Shown here: positions 49,151 through 59,503 of the stretch, one piece after another
Position numbering within the stretch: position 1 is the first letter of the stretch
Layout of the letters: each line of letters opens with the position of its first letter
Assembly (NCBI GenBank): GCA_046160865.1
Contig: JBJXHG010000100.1
Span: 1-64,000 of the forward strand
DNA: 64,000 nt
Direction: 5' to 3'
Origin: JBJXHG01 sp046160865
Lineage (GTDB): Bacteria > Planctomycetota > UBA1135 > GCA-002686595
Made by a program: the position numbers and the translations under genes
The notes under the pieces: generated by a model
What the model saw: the letters and a program-made list of their open reading frames with translations, nothing else
Told to the model about the DNA's origin: nothing
Database searches by the model: none

Positions 49151-49391
49151 TCAGCGCGAGCCCGATGATCGCGAGCACGCCGAATCCGCCAATCGCCGTC
49201 ACGGCGAGGATCGCCATCGCGAGGAACGCGAGGCCGATCGGCAGCGCGACGGAAGCGCACGCGACCCGCGCATCGTCCCGCCCGAAGATCGCGACGGCAT
49301 GCACGACGAACGCGAGAGCGCTCGCCGCCACGAACACGAGCGATGCGTTCGCGCGAGGCAGCGCGCCGCGGGCGAAGGACGCGGACGACAC
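49146..49391 (-). CDS. small hydrophobic membrane protein, unknown
   Basis: 81 residues with two or three membrane helices (ASLVFVAASALAFVVHAVAIF; SVALPIGLAFLAMAILAV; GFGVLAIIGLAL). A short polar start (SSASFARGALPRAN) precedes them. The start is GTG 49391 and no strong ribosome site is visible. Its hydrophobic pattern and the hairpin at its end favour a real gene. I do not recognise a family. Confidence 0.5.
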   Translation of the reverse strand: MSSASFARGALPRANASLVFVAASALAFVVHAVAIFGRDDARVACASVALPIGLAFLAMAILAVTAIGGFGVLAIIGLALT

Positions 49392-49503
49392 GAGAGCCAG
49401 ACTACGTGGGGCTCCCCTCGATCGGGAGCTACGGCCATCCCTCAGGCAGAATGTTGACCCATCCTGCGGCGTTTCGGCGAATCATGGATATGGAGGTCCT
49501 CCG

Positions 49504-50823
49504 ATGATCCGTGCTCTCGCCCCTTTCGCTGCCGCGTGCTTCGCCCTCGCCGTTCCCGCCCGAGCGGGCGTCTGGATCGTCGACGAGCTCGGCGGCGGCG
49601 ATTTCCTGCGCATCCAACCCGCGGTCAACGCCGCGAGCGACGGCGACACGATCCTCGTGAAGAGCGGCAGCTACCCCGGCTTCGAGGTGATCGACAAGGC
49701 GCTCACGATCACGGGCGACCTCGGCGCGAACGTGCTCGTCGAGGGCTCGGCGCGCGTGCTCGATCTCTCCGCGTCGCGGACCGTCGTGATCGCCAGTCTC
49801 GGGTGCGTCGGCGTGTCCGGCGGAGGGCTCAACGAGTACGGCTTCTACGCCGAGGACTGCGCCGGCTCGGTGCGCGTCGAGCGCTGCACGTTCGTCGGCG
49901 CCGACGGCACGCCGGCGCACACCGACGGCACCGACGGCGCGCGCACCGTGCGCTGCGCCGACGTCGCGTTCCGCACGATCGATTCGACGGGCGGCGGCGG
50001 TCACTGGGCGTACATCACGGAACCGCCCGACCCGCGCGGTTTCGGCGGCATGGGCCTCCTCGCGCTCGACTCGACCACGTCGGTCGCACAGTCGATTCTG
50101 CGCGGCGGCGACGGGATGGCTACGACACCGAACAGCGACATGCAGGACGGCGGTCACGGCGGCGACGGGTTGCGCGTGATCTCGCCGACCCTCGCCGCGA
50201 GCGCGACGACCGTGCTCGGCGGCTCGTGCATCGGTGGCGACGGCGGCGCCGGCATGGGACTCGGCATCGGATTCGCGTACGGCGGCAACGGCGGAAATGG
50301 CGTGCGCGTCGAATCGGGGCTCGTGAGGCGTCTCGACGTCACGTCGAGCGGCGGCGCAGCCGGCTGGTCAACGTTCCAGAATGGGCATTGGCCGTCGCAA
50401 GACGGCGCGCCGGGCCAGGCTCAGGTCGGCGATCCCGCCGATTTCGAGGACATCGCCGGCGACGCGCGCGCGATCACGGCGCGCTCGCCCGTCCGCGAAG
50501 GCGATCTGCTCTCGCTCACGTTCCACGGCACGCCCGGCGACCGCGTGACGCTGCTCGTCGGTCTCGATGCGCGCGCGCAGACGTGGACGCCCACCTGGCA
50601 TGCACCGCTTCTCGTGCAAGCACCGGGCTCGAAGGCGAAGAGCATCCGTCCGATCGGCGTCGTGCCGGTGAGCGGCGTGCTCGAGGTGTCGCTGCCGGTC
50701 GCCGACCTCGGCTTCGGCATCGACGCGCGCACGCTGCATTTGCAGGCGCTCTTCCGAACGTCCGCGAACGAATTCTACGCGAGCGGCTCCGCGACGCCCG
50801 TCGAGCTCGATGCCGCGTACTGA
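49504..50823 (+). CDS. secreted beta-helix protein (tandem paralog 1)
   Basis: 439 residues. Signal peptide (LAPFAAACFALAVPARA), then a right-handed parallel beta-helix opening: GGDFLRIQPAVNAASDGDTI and LVKSGSYPGFEVIDKALTIT, typical of DUF1565/pectate-lyase-like surface proteins. Glycine-rich turns follow (HGGDGLRVISP, GGNGGNGVRVES). The last ~125 residues are a separate beta domain (GDRVTLLVGLDA ... LHLQALFRTSANEFYASGS) ending in PVELDAAY. GGAGG lies about 8 bp before ATG 49504. Very similar to the next gene, so a recent tandem duplication. Ligand or substrate unknown. Confidence 0.88.
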   Translation: MIRALAPFAAACFALAVPARAGVWIVDELGGGDFLRIQPAVNAASDGDTILVKSGSYPGFEVIDKALTITGDLGANVLVEGSARVLDLSASRTVVIASLGCVGVSGGGLNEYGFYAEDCAGSVRVERCTFVGADGTPAHTDGTDGARTVRCADVAFRTIDSTGGGGHWAYITEPPDPRGFGGMGLLALDSTTSVAQSILRGGDGMATTPNSDMQDGGHGGDGLRVISPTLAASATTVLGGSCIGGDGGAGMGLGIGFAYGGNGGNGVRVESGLVRRLDVTSSGGAAGWSTFQNGHWPSQDGAPGQAQVGDPADFEDIAGDARAITARSPVREGDLLSLTFHGTPGDRVTLLVGLDARAQTWTPTWHAPLLVQAPGSKAKSIRPIGVVPVSGVLEVSLPVADLGFGIDARTLHLQALFRTSANEFYASGSATPVELDAAY

Positions 50824-50931
50824 ACGCTCAAGGTGCGCGAGCGCACCGCCCAGCGACAAGCGCCGCCCGGCGTCGAAATTGTTGAACCGCGCAAGGCCGG
50901 CTTCGCAAACAATGAGGACTGAGTGTCTCCC

Positions 50932-52269
50932 ATGATCCGCGCCCACTCGCTCGTCGCCGCCGCATGGTTCGCCCTCGCGCCTCCCATTTGGGCGGGCGTG
51001 TGGGTCGTCGACGAGTTCGGCGGCGGCGACTTCTTGCGCATCCAGCCAGCCGTCAACGCGGCGAGCGACGGCGACACGATCCTCGTGAAGACCGGCTCGT
51101 ATCCGGGCTTCGAGGTGATCGACAAGGCGCTCACGATCACCGCGGAACTCGCCGCGACCGTCGACGTCGAAGGCTCGGCGCGCGTCTTCGATCTCTCGGC
51201 GTCGAAGACGGTCGTTCTCGCTGGGCTCGCGTGTGTCGGTGTCTCGGGTGAAGGCTTGAACGAGTACGGCTTCTACGCCGAGGACTGCGCCGGCTCCGTG
51301 CGCGTCGAGCGCTGCACGTTCCTCGGCGCCGACGGCACCACCGGACACCGCGACGGCACCGACGGCGCGCGCGCGGTGCGCTGCGTCGACGTCGCGTTCT
51401 CCGCGATCGATTCGACCGGCGGGCGCGGGCTCTACGCGTACTGGGAGGGCGGACCGCCGCCGGATCCGCGCGGCAACGGCGGCATGGGACTCCTCGTGCT
51501 CGACTCGACGGTGTCCGTCTTCCACGCGACGCTCAACGGCGGCGACGGCGTCGAGCCATCGTCACCTTCGAACTACTTGGACTCCGGCGGTCACGGCGGC
51601 GACGGACTGCGCGTCATGTCGCCGACGATCCCCGCGAGCGCGACCACGCTGATCGGCAGCGAGTGCACCGGCGGCAACGGCGCCGACGGCGGGCCGTCGG
51701 ACGGACTGCTGCCGTCGTGGGGCGGCGACGGCGGGAACGGAATCCGTGTCGAGAGCGGGCTCGCGCGCGTGCTCGGTGCGCTCGCGAGCGGCGGTGTCGC
51801 CGGGTGGGGCTGGCTGCACTTCGGCATGACGCACTTCGTCGCAACCGACGGGGCGCACGGATTGGCGCGCGCCGGCGATCCGGGCGACTTCGAGGACATC
51901 GCCGGCAGCGCACGCGAGCTCACCGCCGGGTCGCCGGTGCGCGAAGGCGAGACGCTCGATCTCACGTTCACCGGTGTGCCGGGAGATCGCGTGACGCTGC
52001 TCGTCGGGCTCGACGCACGCGCGCAGGAGTACCTCCCCGCGTGGCACGCGACGCGTCTGGTGCAAGCGCCGGGATCGAAAGCGAAGAGCATCCGCCCGAT
52101 TGGCGTGATACCCGCGAGCGGCACGCTCGACGTCTCGCTCCCCGTGTTCGATCTCGGCTACGGCGCCCTCGCGCGCACGCTGCACTTGCAGGCGCTCTTC
52201 CGAACGAGCTCGAACGACATCTTCGCGAGCAACGCGGCGATGCCGGTCGAGCTCGACGCCGCGTACTGA
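50932..52269 (+). CDS. secreted beta-helix protein (tandem paralog 2)
   Basis: 445 residues, near-identical over long stretches to the gene at 49504-50823 (GGGDFLRIQPAVNAASDGDT, NEYGFYAEDCAGSVRVERCT) and with the same C-terminal domain (LHLQALFRTSSNDIFASN, PVELDAAY). Signal peptide SLVAAAWFALAPPIWA. The middle, glycine-rich loops differ most, as expected if they are exposed or bind ligand. ATG 50932 fits the signal; GAGGA is close upstream. It starts 108 bp after paralog 1 and runs up to the aquaporin stop without a gap. Confidence 0.88.
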   Translation: MIRAHSLVAAAWFALAPPIWAGVWVVDEFGGGDFLRIQPAVNAASDGDTILVKTGSYPGFEVIDKALTITAELAATVDVEGSARVFDLSASKTVVLAGLACVGVSGEGLNEYGFYAEDCAGSVRVERCTFLGADGTTGHRDGTDGARAVRCVDVAFSAIDSTGGRGLYAYWEGGPPPDPRGNGGMGLLVLDSTVSVFHATLNGGDGVEPSSPSNYLDSGGHGGDGLRVMSPTIPASATTLIGSECTGGNGADGGPSDGLLPSWGGDGGNGIRVESGLARVLGALASGGVAGWGWLHFGMTHFVATDGAHGLARAGDPGDFEDIAGSARELTAGSPVREGETLDLTFTGVPGDRVTLLVGLDARAQEYLPAWHATRLVQAPGSKAKSIRPIGVIPASGTLDVSLPVFDLGYGALARTLHLQALFRTSSNDIFASNAAMPVELDAAY

Positions 52270-52968
52270 TCACGCGCTCGCCGCGAACGCTTTCCGGTAG
52301 ACGATGCCTGCGATCGCGGCGCCGACGATCGGAGCGACCCAGAACAGCCAGAGCTGCTGGATCGCCCAACCGCCGACCATGAGCGCCGGACCGGTGCTAC
52401 GCGCCGGATTCACCGACGTGTTCGTCACCGGGATGCTGATCAAGTGGATCAGCGTGAGACCCAGGCCGATGGCGATCGGAGCGAAGCCCTTCGGCGCGCG
52501 CGCGTCGGTCGCGCCGAGGATGATCACGAGGAAGAAGAACGTCATCACGATCTCGGTGGTAAAGGCCGCCGCGAGCGAGTAGCCGCCCGGCGAGTGCGCG
52601 GCGTAGCCGTTCGACGCGAGACCGCCGGCGACGTCGAAGCCCGGCTTGCCGCTCGCGATCGTGTAGACGAGCCAAGCTCCGGCGATCGCACCCGCGACCT
52701 GCGCGACGATGTACGGCAGGAGCTCCGACGCTTTGAAGCGGCCTCCGGCGACCAGCCCGACGGACACCGCCGGGTTCAGGTGGCAACCGGACACGTGTCC
52801 GATCGCGTACGCCATGGTCAGCACCGTGAGTCCGAACGCGAGCGACACACCGTGGAGACCGATGCCGACGTCGGGGAACGCGGCCGCGAGGACCGCGCTT
52901 CCACAGCCGCCGAGCACGAGCCACAGCGTGCCGAGGAACTCCGCGAAACAACGATTGCCGAGCTTCAT
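52270..52968 (-). CDS. aqpZ: aquaporin Z
   Basis: 232-residue water channel with six membrane helices and both NPA loops: HLNPAVS (NPA 65-67) and SVNPARS (187-189). The aromatic/arginine filter of AqpZ is conserved (Phe45, His175, Thr184, Arg190), which predicts water rather than glycerol transport. The block LIHLISIPVTNTSVNPARS is the typical AqpZ sequence. Length is normal. Its stop lies directly against the stop of the beta-helix paralog 2 (convergent, no gap). Its own upstream region is long and holds repeat copy C further on. Confidence 0.96.
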   Translation of the reverse strand: MKLGNRCFAEFLGTLWLVLGGCGSAVLAAAFPDVGIGLHGVSLAFGLTVLTMAYAIGHVSGCHLNPAVSVGLVAGGRFKASELLPYIVAQVAGAIAGAWLVYTIASGKPGFDVAGGLASNGYAAHSPGGYSLAAAFTTEIVMTFFFLVIILGATDARAPKGFAPIAIGLGLTLIHLISIPVTNTSVNPARSTGPALMVGGWAIQQLWLFWVAPIVGAAIAGIVYRKAFAASA

Positions 52969-53553
52969 GCATTCCTCCTAGGCGCGTTGCACACGCGCAC
53001 GGCGAGGACGCTAACGCGCGCGCGCTGTTGAGTCGAGGCACAACGTACGGCGAGCGCGACGCGCGTCAGTTCCAGTTCAACCCGTAGCCCGCATTTCTCA
53101 CCACGTCCGCTGCGTTCGCGTCGACTCGCTTCCGCCCGCGTTGTTGGATCGGAATCGATCCTCGCTGACCGAGAGCCTGTTTCAGAATGAAGCGTGCCGT
53201 CGAAGGCCGCGCCGAGCCGAGGCGAGCAAGGTGGGTAAGCCCCGGTGCGCGCAGCGCATCGAAGCGCGCCAGCGGCGCGCTTCGATGGGGATCCCGACGA
53301 TGCGTATTCGCCGAGCAATACTCAGAGGAGGCGCAACGCCGCGAGCCCGGATCGGAGCTGCTTTCGACGGCACGCTCCATTCTGAAACGGGCTCCAAGTA
53401 GGAGATCAGGCCGAGATCGATACGCATGGGGAGACTCAGGGCGAGCCAACCGGTGCCGCGGAGTGCCGTCCGCCGATTGCGAGCACGTGGACGTTCCAAC
53501 CGGCGCGTGCGGTTCACCGAACTCGCGCGGAATTGCGGCCGTCGAAGGCGCGC
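52969..53553. other. 585-bp intergenic region carrying repeat copy C
   Basis: No convincing gene. The 222-bp repeat copy C takes the centre. Flanking bases on the minus strand read as short protein-like pieces: a run ending DANAADVVRNAGYGLNWN just before 53066, and WLALSLPMRIDLGLISYL near 53427-53480. They are in different frames. They may be parts of an old gene broken by the element, but this is weak. Confidence 0.5.
53173..53394 (+). repeat. nested-palindrome element, copy C
   Basis: 222-bp copy in the same orientation as copy B. Termini GAGCCTGTTTCAGAATG (53173-53189) and CATTCTGAAACGGGCTC (53378-53394) pair at 16 of 17 positions. GCGTGCCGTCGAA (53192-53204) pairs perfectly with TTCGACGGCACGC (53363-53375). 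The central hairpin is perfect, 14 bp with an AGC loop (53257-53270 / 53274-53287). Flanking triplets CGA and CAA differ, so there is no exact target duplication. Confidence 0.9.
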
Positions 53554-54446
53554 TCACTCACGCGACGTGCGCCACGCTTGCCAGCTTTCTTCGTGCGCAA
53601 GGAGATCATCCCGCGGCAGCGACCGCAGCGTGCGCGCCCGCGCGAGGAACGAGTCGCCCTCGACACGCGCCAGCATGAAGTGCACGAACGCGCCCGAGGC
53701 GACACGCGCCGCGAGATCGGCTTCTTCGAGCCCGGCGTGGATGCGCATCCCGTCCTCGCGCCAATCGAGCAGTCGGCGAATCGCGCATCGCTCGCGCGGC
53801 AGTCGCGCCGCGTGGCCGAGCAGCGGCGACGCGTCGGTCTGCACGAGGCGCCCGTCCTCGAGCTGCATCGACTCGACGTACTCGGCGAGCCCTTCGTTGA
53901 ACCAGCTCGTGTGCGCGATGCCGGTTCGATGCGTCCACACGTGTGCCAGCTCGTGCCGCAGCGTGTTGCGGTAGCCATCTGGATCGTACTGGCCCGTGAT
54001 CGGCTGTCCGCCGGCGTTCGTCCCGCGCGCCTCTTCTTCGACGTAGAGGACCACGGCCGTTCCGTTCGCGTACGCCTCGACGCCGCGGCGCGGATGCTCT
54101 CCGGCCGGAATCATGCGCACGTGCTGCCCTTCGATCTCGATGCGTGGCCGCACACCGCGCACGGGCCGCAACCAGATGGAGAGCGGCGTGTCGAGTGTGG
54201 TGCCGAAGAGATCGCCGACGGCGCGCATCTCCTCCACCACGAGTTCGGCGTACCCGCGCGCCCCCGCCAGCGCGAACGGCGCGTAGAGCGTATGATCGCC
54301 CGCAACCACGATCGTCTGCGCCTCGGTCGTGCGCAGCATCCGATCGAACTCGTCGAGCTCGAAGACCGTGTGGCAGCTCGCGACGAGCGAGCCGGTGAGC
54401 GCGAGCACAACGCGCACGGACGCAGGGAACCGCACGTCGACGGCGC

Positions 54447-54450
<4 letters not shown>
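53554..54450 (-). CDS. zinc metalloprotease-like lipoprotein (MA-type HExxH)
   Basis: 298 residues. Lipoprotein signal with lipobox VASC (Cys26 after LALTGSLVAS). The zinc site is HELAH (166-170) with a downstream Glu in NEGLAEYVE (Glu186), the gluzincin arrangement seen in peptidase MA-like planctomycete proteins. It would sit on a membrane facing the periplasm and may degrade proteins there; substrate unknown. ATG 54450 overlaps the fumC stop (ATGA), so it is coupled to fumarase. Confidence 0.85.
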
Positions 54451-55877
<1,427 letters not shown>

Positions 55878-56003
55878 TGGCGGGCTCCTCGCAGGTGGTT
55901 GAGATTCATGACTTCGACACTCGCGCGCGACAAGTGCAAGTCCGGGTCGAAGAGCACGTCCCAAGATCTCGCCGCGGGCGGAGCGCGCGCGCTGACGCCA
56001 CGC

Positions 56004-56288
56004 TCATTCCTCGGACTCGCGGATCGTCATCTCGTCGACGATGCCAGACGTCGCATCGATCCGAATCGTTTTGTAGTTGCGAGGCGCTGCGTGGCCGTCG
56101 GCATGAAAGATCGGACTTCGACGGCCAGGGACATCGAACCCGATGGTCATCAGCCAGTGCTTGTCGTCGTGACTCAACCGAATCTCCTCGAGGAGGAGAT
56201 TCGAAATCGGCTCGTTTGCGTAGATCTCCGTGACGAACTCGTTGGCTCGGCGCACGGCGTCCTCGAGCGGGATCTGAGGCATGATCAT
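56004..56288 (-). CDS. small PepSY-like protein, unknown
   Basis: 94 residues, soluble. An N-terminal helix (LEDAVRRANEFVTEIYANEP) is followed by beta strands (DDKHWLMTIGFDVP; YKTIRIDATSGIVDEMTI), the pattern of a single PepSY-like domain. The end is acidic (IRESEE). The role is unknown. ATG 56288 or ATG 56282 could be the start. It stands alone between fumC and the thrombospondin-repeat gene on the same strand. Confidence 0.72.
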   Translation of the reverse strand: MIMPQIPLEDAVRRANEFVTEIYANEPISNLLLEEIRLSHDDKHWLMTIGFDVPGRRSPIFHADGHAAPRNYKTIRIDATSGIVDEMTIRESEE

Positions 56289-56524
56289 TCCGGGGGATGG
56301 ACGTCCCCCGCTCGCCAGAGTTGCGCGCGAGCACGACTTCGCGCCTGCATTCCTCACGGTGCTGCGGCCGCACAGGAAGCACGACGACTCCGCGTGCGGC
56401 GATCGAATGGTGGTCGAAGCCGGCAAGTGACGACCCAGTGGTCGTGAAACGGAGGATGGCGCCCTGCGGCGCCATCCCGATCGTCCCTTCGAAGCGAGCG
56501 GTCAAGCTCGCGTCGAAGCTGTCC

Positions 56525-59155
56525 TCACGGCCAGATCAGCTTGAAGCCGTTCGAGAAGTTGGCCGTCGCCGGGTTGCAGAAGTTCGGCTGCGCGTGGCGG
56601 TAGTACAGCTGGTAGTACGCCGCGCCCGAACCCTGCAGCGTGGCCGCGGTCACCGCGGTCGTCTGCACCAAGTTCGGATACGTCCACGCTCCGATCGCCG
56701 CGCCGTTCGTGCCGGCGTTGTGACCGCCGAAGCGAATGATGTGGCCGTTGTCGACGCGCGTGACGCAGTACAGGCCGTCGCCGTTCGGCACGCCGTCGGG
56801 ATGCTGACCGTTGCCGACGACGAGGAACGCGAAGCCGACGTAACCCGCTCCGATCGTGCACTGGAACTGGATCGTGTCGGGCACCGTCGTGCCGACCGCG
56901 CCGAGCAGTGCGCCGTTCAAGTCGAACGCGTTCGCACAGCCGTGGCCCGGTGCCGCTTGAGGATTCGGAACGATGCTCGGCGCCACGCACGGGCACGGCG
57001 TCGAGAGCGCGCCTTCCCCAGTCGGGAAGCAGAACGCGCTTCGATCGGTCTCGATGCAGTCCGGCGTTCCGTCGCCGTCGCTGTCGGCGTCCGAAGTGCC
57101 GCAGCCGCACACGCCCGGGAACGTCTTGTTGGGATCGCTCGGGCAGCCGTCGAGGCAGTCGGCGACGCCGTCGCCGTCCGTGTCGATGTCGGGCGTGCCG
57201 CAGCCGCACTGGCCGGGCGACGTCTTCGTCGGATCCGTCGGGCAGCCGTCGTTGCAATCCGCGACGCCGTCCCCGTCCGTGTCGGTGTCGGGCATGCCGC
57301 AGCCGCACACGCCCGGCGCCGTCTTCGTCGGATCTTCGGGGCAGCCGTCGTTGCAGTCCGCGACGCCGTCGCCGTCCGTGTCGACGTCCACCACGCCGCA
57401 GCCGCAGATGCCGGGCGTCGTCTTCGTCGGATCGGTCGGGCAGCCGTCGTGGCAATCCGGGGTGCCGTCACCGTCGGTGTCGACGTCCGGCACGCCGCAG
57501 CCGCACACGCCCGGACGCGTCTTCAACGGATCGTCGGGGCAACCGTCGTTGCAGTCCGCCGTGCCGTCCCCGTCCGTGTCCGTGTTGGCGACCCCGCAGC
57601 CGCACTGGCCGGGCGACGTCTTCGTCGGATCGGTCGGGCAGCCGTCGTTGCAGTCCGGTGTTCCGTCACCGTCCGTGTCGACGTCCACCACGCCGCAACC
57701 ACACGTGCCGGGCGAGGTCTTCGTCGGATCCGTCGGGCAGTTGTCGTTGCAGTCGGGCGTTCCGTCGCCGTCCGTGTCGACGTCCGCGATGCCGCAGCCG
57801 CAGATGCCGGGCGAGGTCTTCGTCGGATCCGTCGGGCAGCCGTCGTTGCAGTCGGGCGTTCCGTCGCCGTCGGAATCCGTCTCGGACACACCACAACCGC
57901 AAATGCCGGGCGAGCTGTCGCTCGGATCGTTCGGGCAACCGTCATTGCAGTTCGGGATGCCGTCTCCGTCCGTGTCCGCGTCCGACACGCCGCAGCCGCA
58001 GATGCCGGCCGAAGTCTTGTTCGGATCGGTCGGGCAGCCGTCGTTGCAGTTCGGCACACCGTCTCCGTCCGTGTCCGTGTCGGGCACGCCGCAGCCGCAC
58101 GTGCCCGGTCCCGTCTTCGTCGGATCGGTCGGGCAGCCGTCGTTGCAGTTCGCGACGCCGTCGCCATCCGAGTCCGTGTCCGAGACGCCGCAGCCGCATT
58201 GGCCCGGTGAAGTCTTCAGCGGATCGGTCGGGCAGCCATCGTTGCAGTCCGCGATGCCGTCACCGTCCGTGTCCGTGTCCTCGACGCCGCAACCGCAATC
58301 TCCGGGCGACGTCTTCTTGGGATCGTTCGGGCAACCATCGTGGCAGTTCTTCACGCCGTCGCCGTCCGTGTCGATGTCCGGCACGCCGCAGCCGCACGCG
58401 CCGGGCGACGTTTTCTTCGGGTCGGTCGGGCAGCCGTCGTTGCAGTCCTTGACGCCGTCGTTGTCGCTGTCGATGTCCGGCACGCCGCAACCGCACACGC
58501 CGGGCTGCGTTTTCTTCGGATCGTTCGGGCAGCCGTCGCGGCAATCCGCGGTGCCGTCGCCGTCGCTATCCGGACCGCTGTCGCAATCGTCACCGCAGTC
58601 GCGATCCTCACGCGGATCGTCACAACCGGCGTCGAACGTCGAAGCGCGCAGGTGCGCTTGCTTGCACGCGCCGTCGCTACGGCGGACCTTGAACCCAGAG
58701 TTCGGATTGCAACCGACCGTGCAGTACTGGATCGGGTACGTGTAGCAAGCGTTGTCCGGCATCACGACGTTGAAGCGATACTTCCCCGTCGCGATCTTCG
58801 TCGCCGTGTAACACACGTTGCCGGTGTTGCTGCTCTTCACCATCACCTGAATGGTCGACGCGGTGCCACCGCTCCCGCAGTCGCGGATGTTCGAGATGGT
58901 CACGGCGTACGTCTTGCCTTGCTGCACGTCCCAGCTCTGCGTGCCGCTGCCATTCGGTCCATCGACGCAACCGCCGTTGATCGGCACCACGCTGTGCAAT
59001 CGGCCGTCGCCGTAGCTGCAGCCCGACTCGCTCGCGTCGAGCCCCATCTCCGGCGTCTGCGCGTGGACGCTCGTCGACCAACACGCGATCAACACGACAC
59101 ACAGCGCGGTACAGGATCGCGCGACGGCGATCCAACTGCGAACGCACGCGTTCAT
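56525..59155 (-). CDS. secreted thrombospondin type 3 repeat protein
   Basis: 876 residues. Signal peptide (SCTALCVVLIACWSTSVHAQ), an N-terminal Cys-rich domain (to about residue 195), then fifteen full 33-residue repeats of the type DGDGTPDCNDGCPTDPTKTS plus one partial. Each binds calcium through its Asp-rich loop and holds four or more Cys (DCNDGCP, CGCG). The last ~170 residues are a separate Cys-rich module (AFCFPTG, CPC, GCANAF, RFGG, YYRHAQPNFC), shared with the gene at 60561-63350. AAGGGG stands just before ATG 59155. Probably a surface or extracellular adhesin-like protein. Confidence 0.9.
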   Translation of the reverse strand: MNACVRSWIAVARSCTALCVVLIACWSTSVHAQTPEMGLDASESGCSYGDGRLHSVVPINGGCVDGPNGSGTQSWDVQQGKTYAVTISNIRDCGSGGTASTIQVMVKSSNTGNVCYTATKIATGKYRFNVVMPDNACYTYPIQYCTVGCNPNSGFKVRRSDGACKQAHLRASTFDAGCDDPREDRDCGDDCDSGPDSDGDGTADCRDGCPNDPKKTQPGVCGCGVPDIDSDNDGVKDCNDGCPTDPKKTSPGACGCGVPDIDTDGDGVKNCHDGCPNDPKKTSPGDCGCGVEDTDTDGDGIADCNDGCPTDPLKTSPGQCGCGVSDTDSDGDGVANCNDGCPTDPTKTGPGTCGCGVPDTDTDGDGVPNCNDGCPTDPNKTSAGICGCGVSDADTDGDGIPNCNDGCPNDPSDSSPGICGCGVSETDSDGDGTPDCNDGCPTDPTKTSPGICGCGIADVDTDGDGTPDCNDNCPTDPTKTSPGTCGCGVVDVDTDGDGTPDCNDGCPTDPTKTSPGQCGCGVANTDTDGDGTADCNDGCPDDPLKTRPGVCGCGVPDVDTDGDGTPDCHDGCPTDPTKTTPGICGCGVVDVDTDGDGVADCNDGCPEDPTKTAPGVCGCGMPDTDTDGDGVADCNDGCPTDPTKTSPGQCGCGTPDIDTDGDGVADCLDGCPSDPNKTFPGVCGCGTSDADSDGDGTPDCIETDRSAFCFPTGEGALSTPCPCVAPSIVPNPQAAPGHGCANAFDLNGALLGAVGTTVPDTIQFQCTIGAGYVGFAFLVVGNGQHPDGVPNGDGLYCVTRVDNGHIIRFGGHNAGTNGAAIGAWTYPNLVQTTAVTAATLQGSGAAYYQLYYRHAQPNFCNPATANFSNGFKLIWP
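57055..58566 (-). repeat. coding tandem array: 99-bp thrombospondin type 3 repeats x15
   Basis: Fifteen in-frame 99-bp units plus a partial one, each coding D.DGD..DC.DGCP.DP.K.....CGCG. DNA identity is high between neighbours, so slippage or recombination could change the copy number. Confidence 0.9.
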
Positions 59156-59503
59156 ACACACCCCTTCGTTAGATGGCATCCAGGTGAACAACTTGCTCGG
59201 CGAAAGAACCCCGCGCAGCATGCACACGCGCACGACAGCGCACCGCACGAGCAGCGTTGCGTGTCCTTCTCGCGCCGGTAGTCAAACTGCGGGGGGGGCC
59301 GCCGAGTTCCTCTCTTGTACCGGGTTTGGGCCCGCCTGTGGGCATCTCCGTCGGAGATTTGCGCGCGCAGCGGAGTCGCCGACGCAATCGGCAACCCCAT
59401 CGAGTCGGGCGTCAGGGAACTTGGTGACGGAAGCACGGAGCCAAAAGTTCCGTGCCTCTCACGTCAGGAGTTCATGCAGCCGCACGGCCGCGAGACACGA
59501 CGG
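59156..59503. other. 348-bp gap between thrombospondin-repeat gene and mdh
   Basis: Leader/promoter side of the thrombospondin-repeat gene. No gene seen. It has a run of eight G (59291-59298) and, nearer mdh, a hairpin. No clear promoter boxes could be placed. Confidence 0.5.
59433..59455 (-). terminator. possible terminator after mdh
   Basis: GCACGGA (59433-59439) pairs with TCCGTGC (59449-59455) across a 9-base loop. It lies about 50 bp after the mdh stop. Confidence 0.35.

Noticed and set aside
53187..53678. Plus-strand frame through repeat copy C
   Set aside because: It begins at the ATG of the element's terminal repeat and has no domain; the equivalent frame in copy B stops after 16 codons, so coding is not conserved.
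57055..58566. 99-bp direct repeats considered as a CRISPR array
   Set aside because: Repeats run without distinct spacers, keep one reading frame and code for thrombospondin type 3 units; no cas genes are present.
56973..58745. 590-codon plus-strand frame with Ser/Pro/Gln-rich repeats
   Set aside because: It is the mirror of the thrombospondin-repeat array, so it inherits its periodicity; no signal, start context or domain supports it.
59291..59298. Run of eight G as a phase-variation tract
   Set aside because: It lies over 130 bp upstream of the start codon in a non-coding area with no sign of effect on a promoter or frame.
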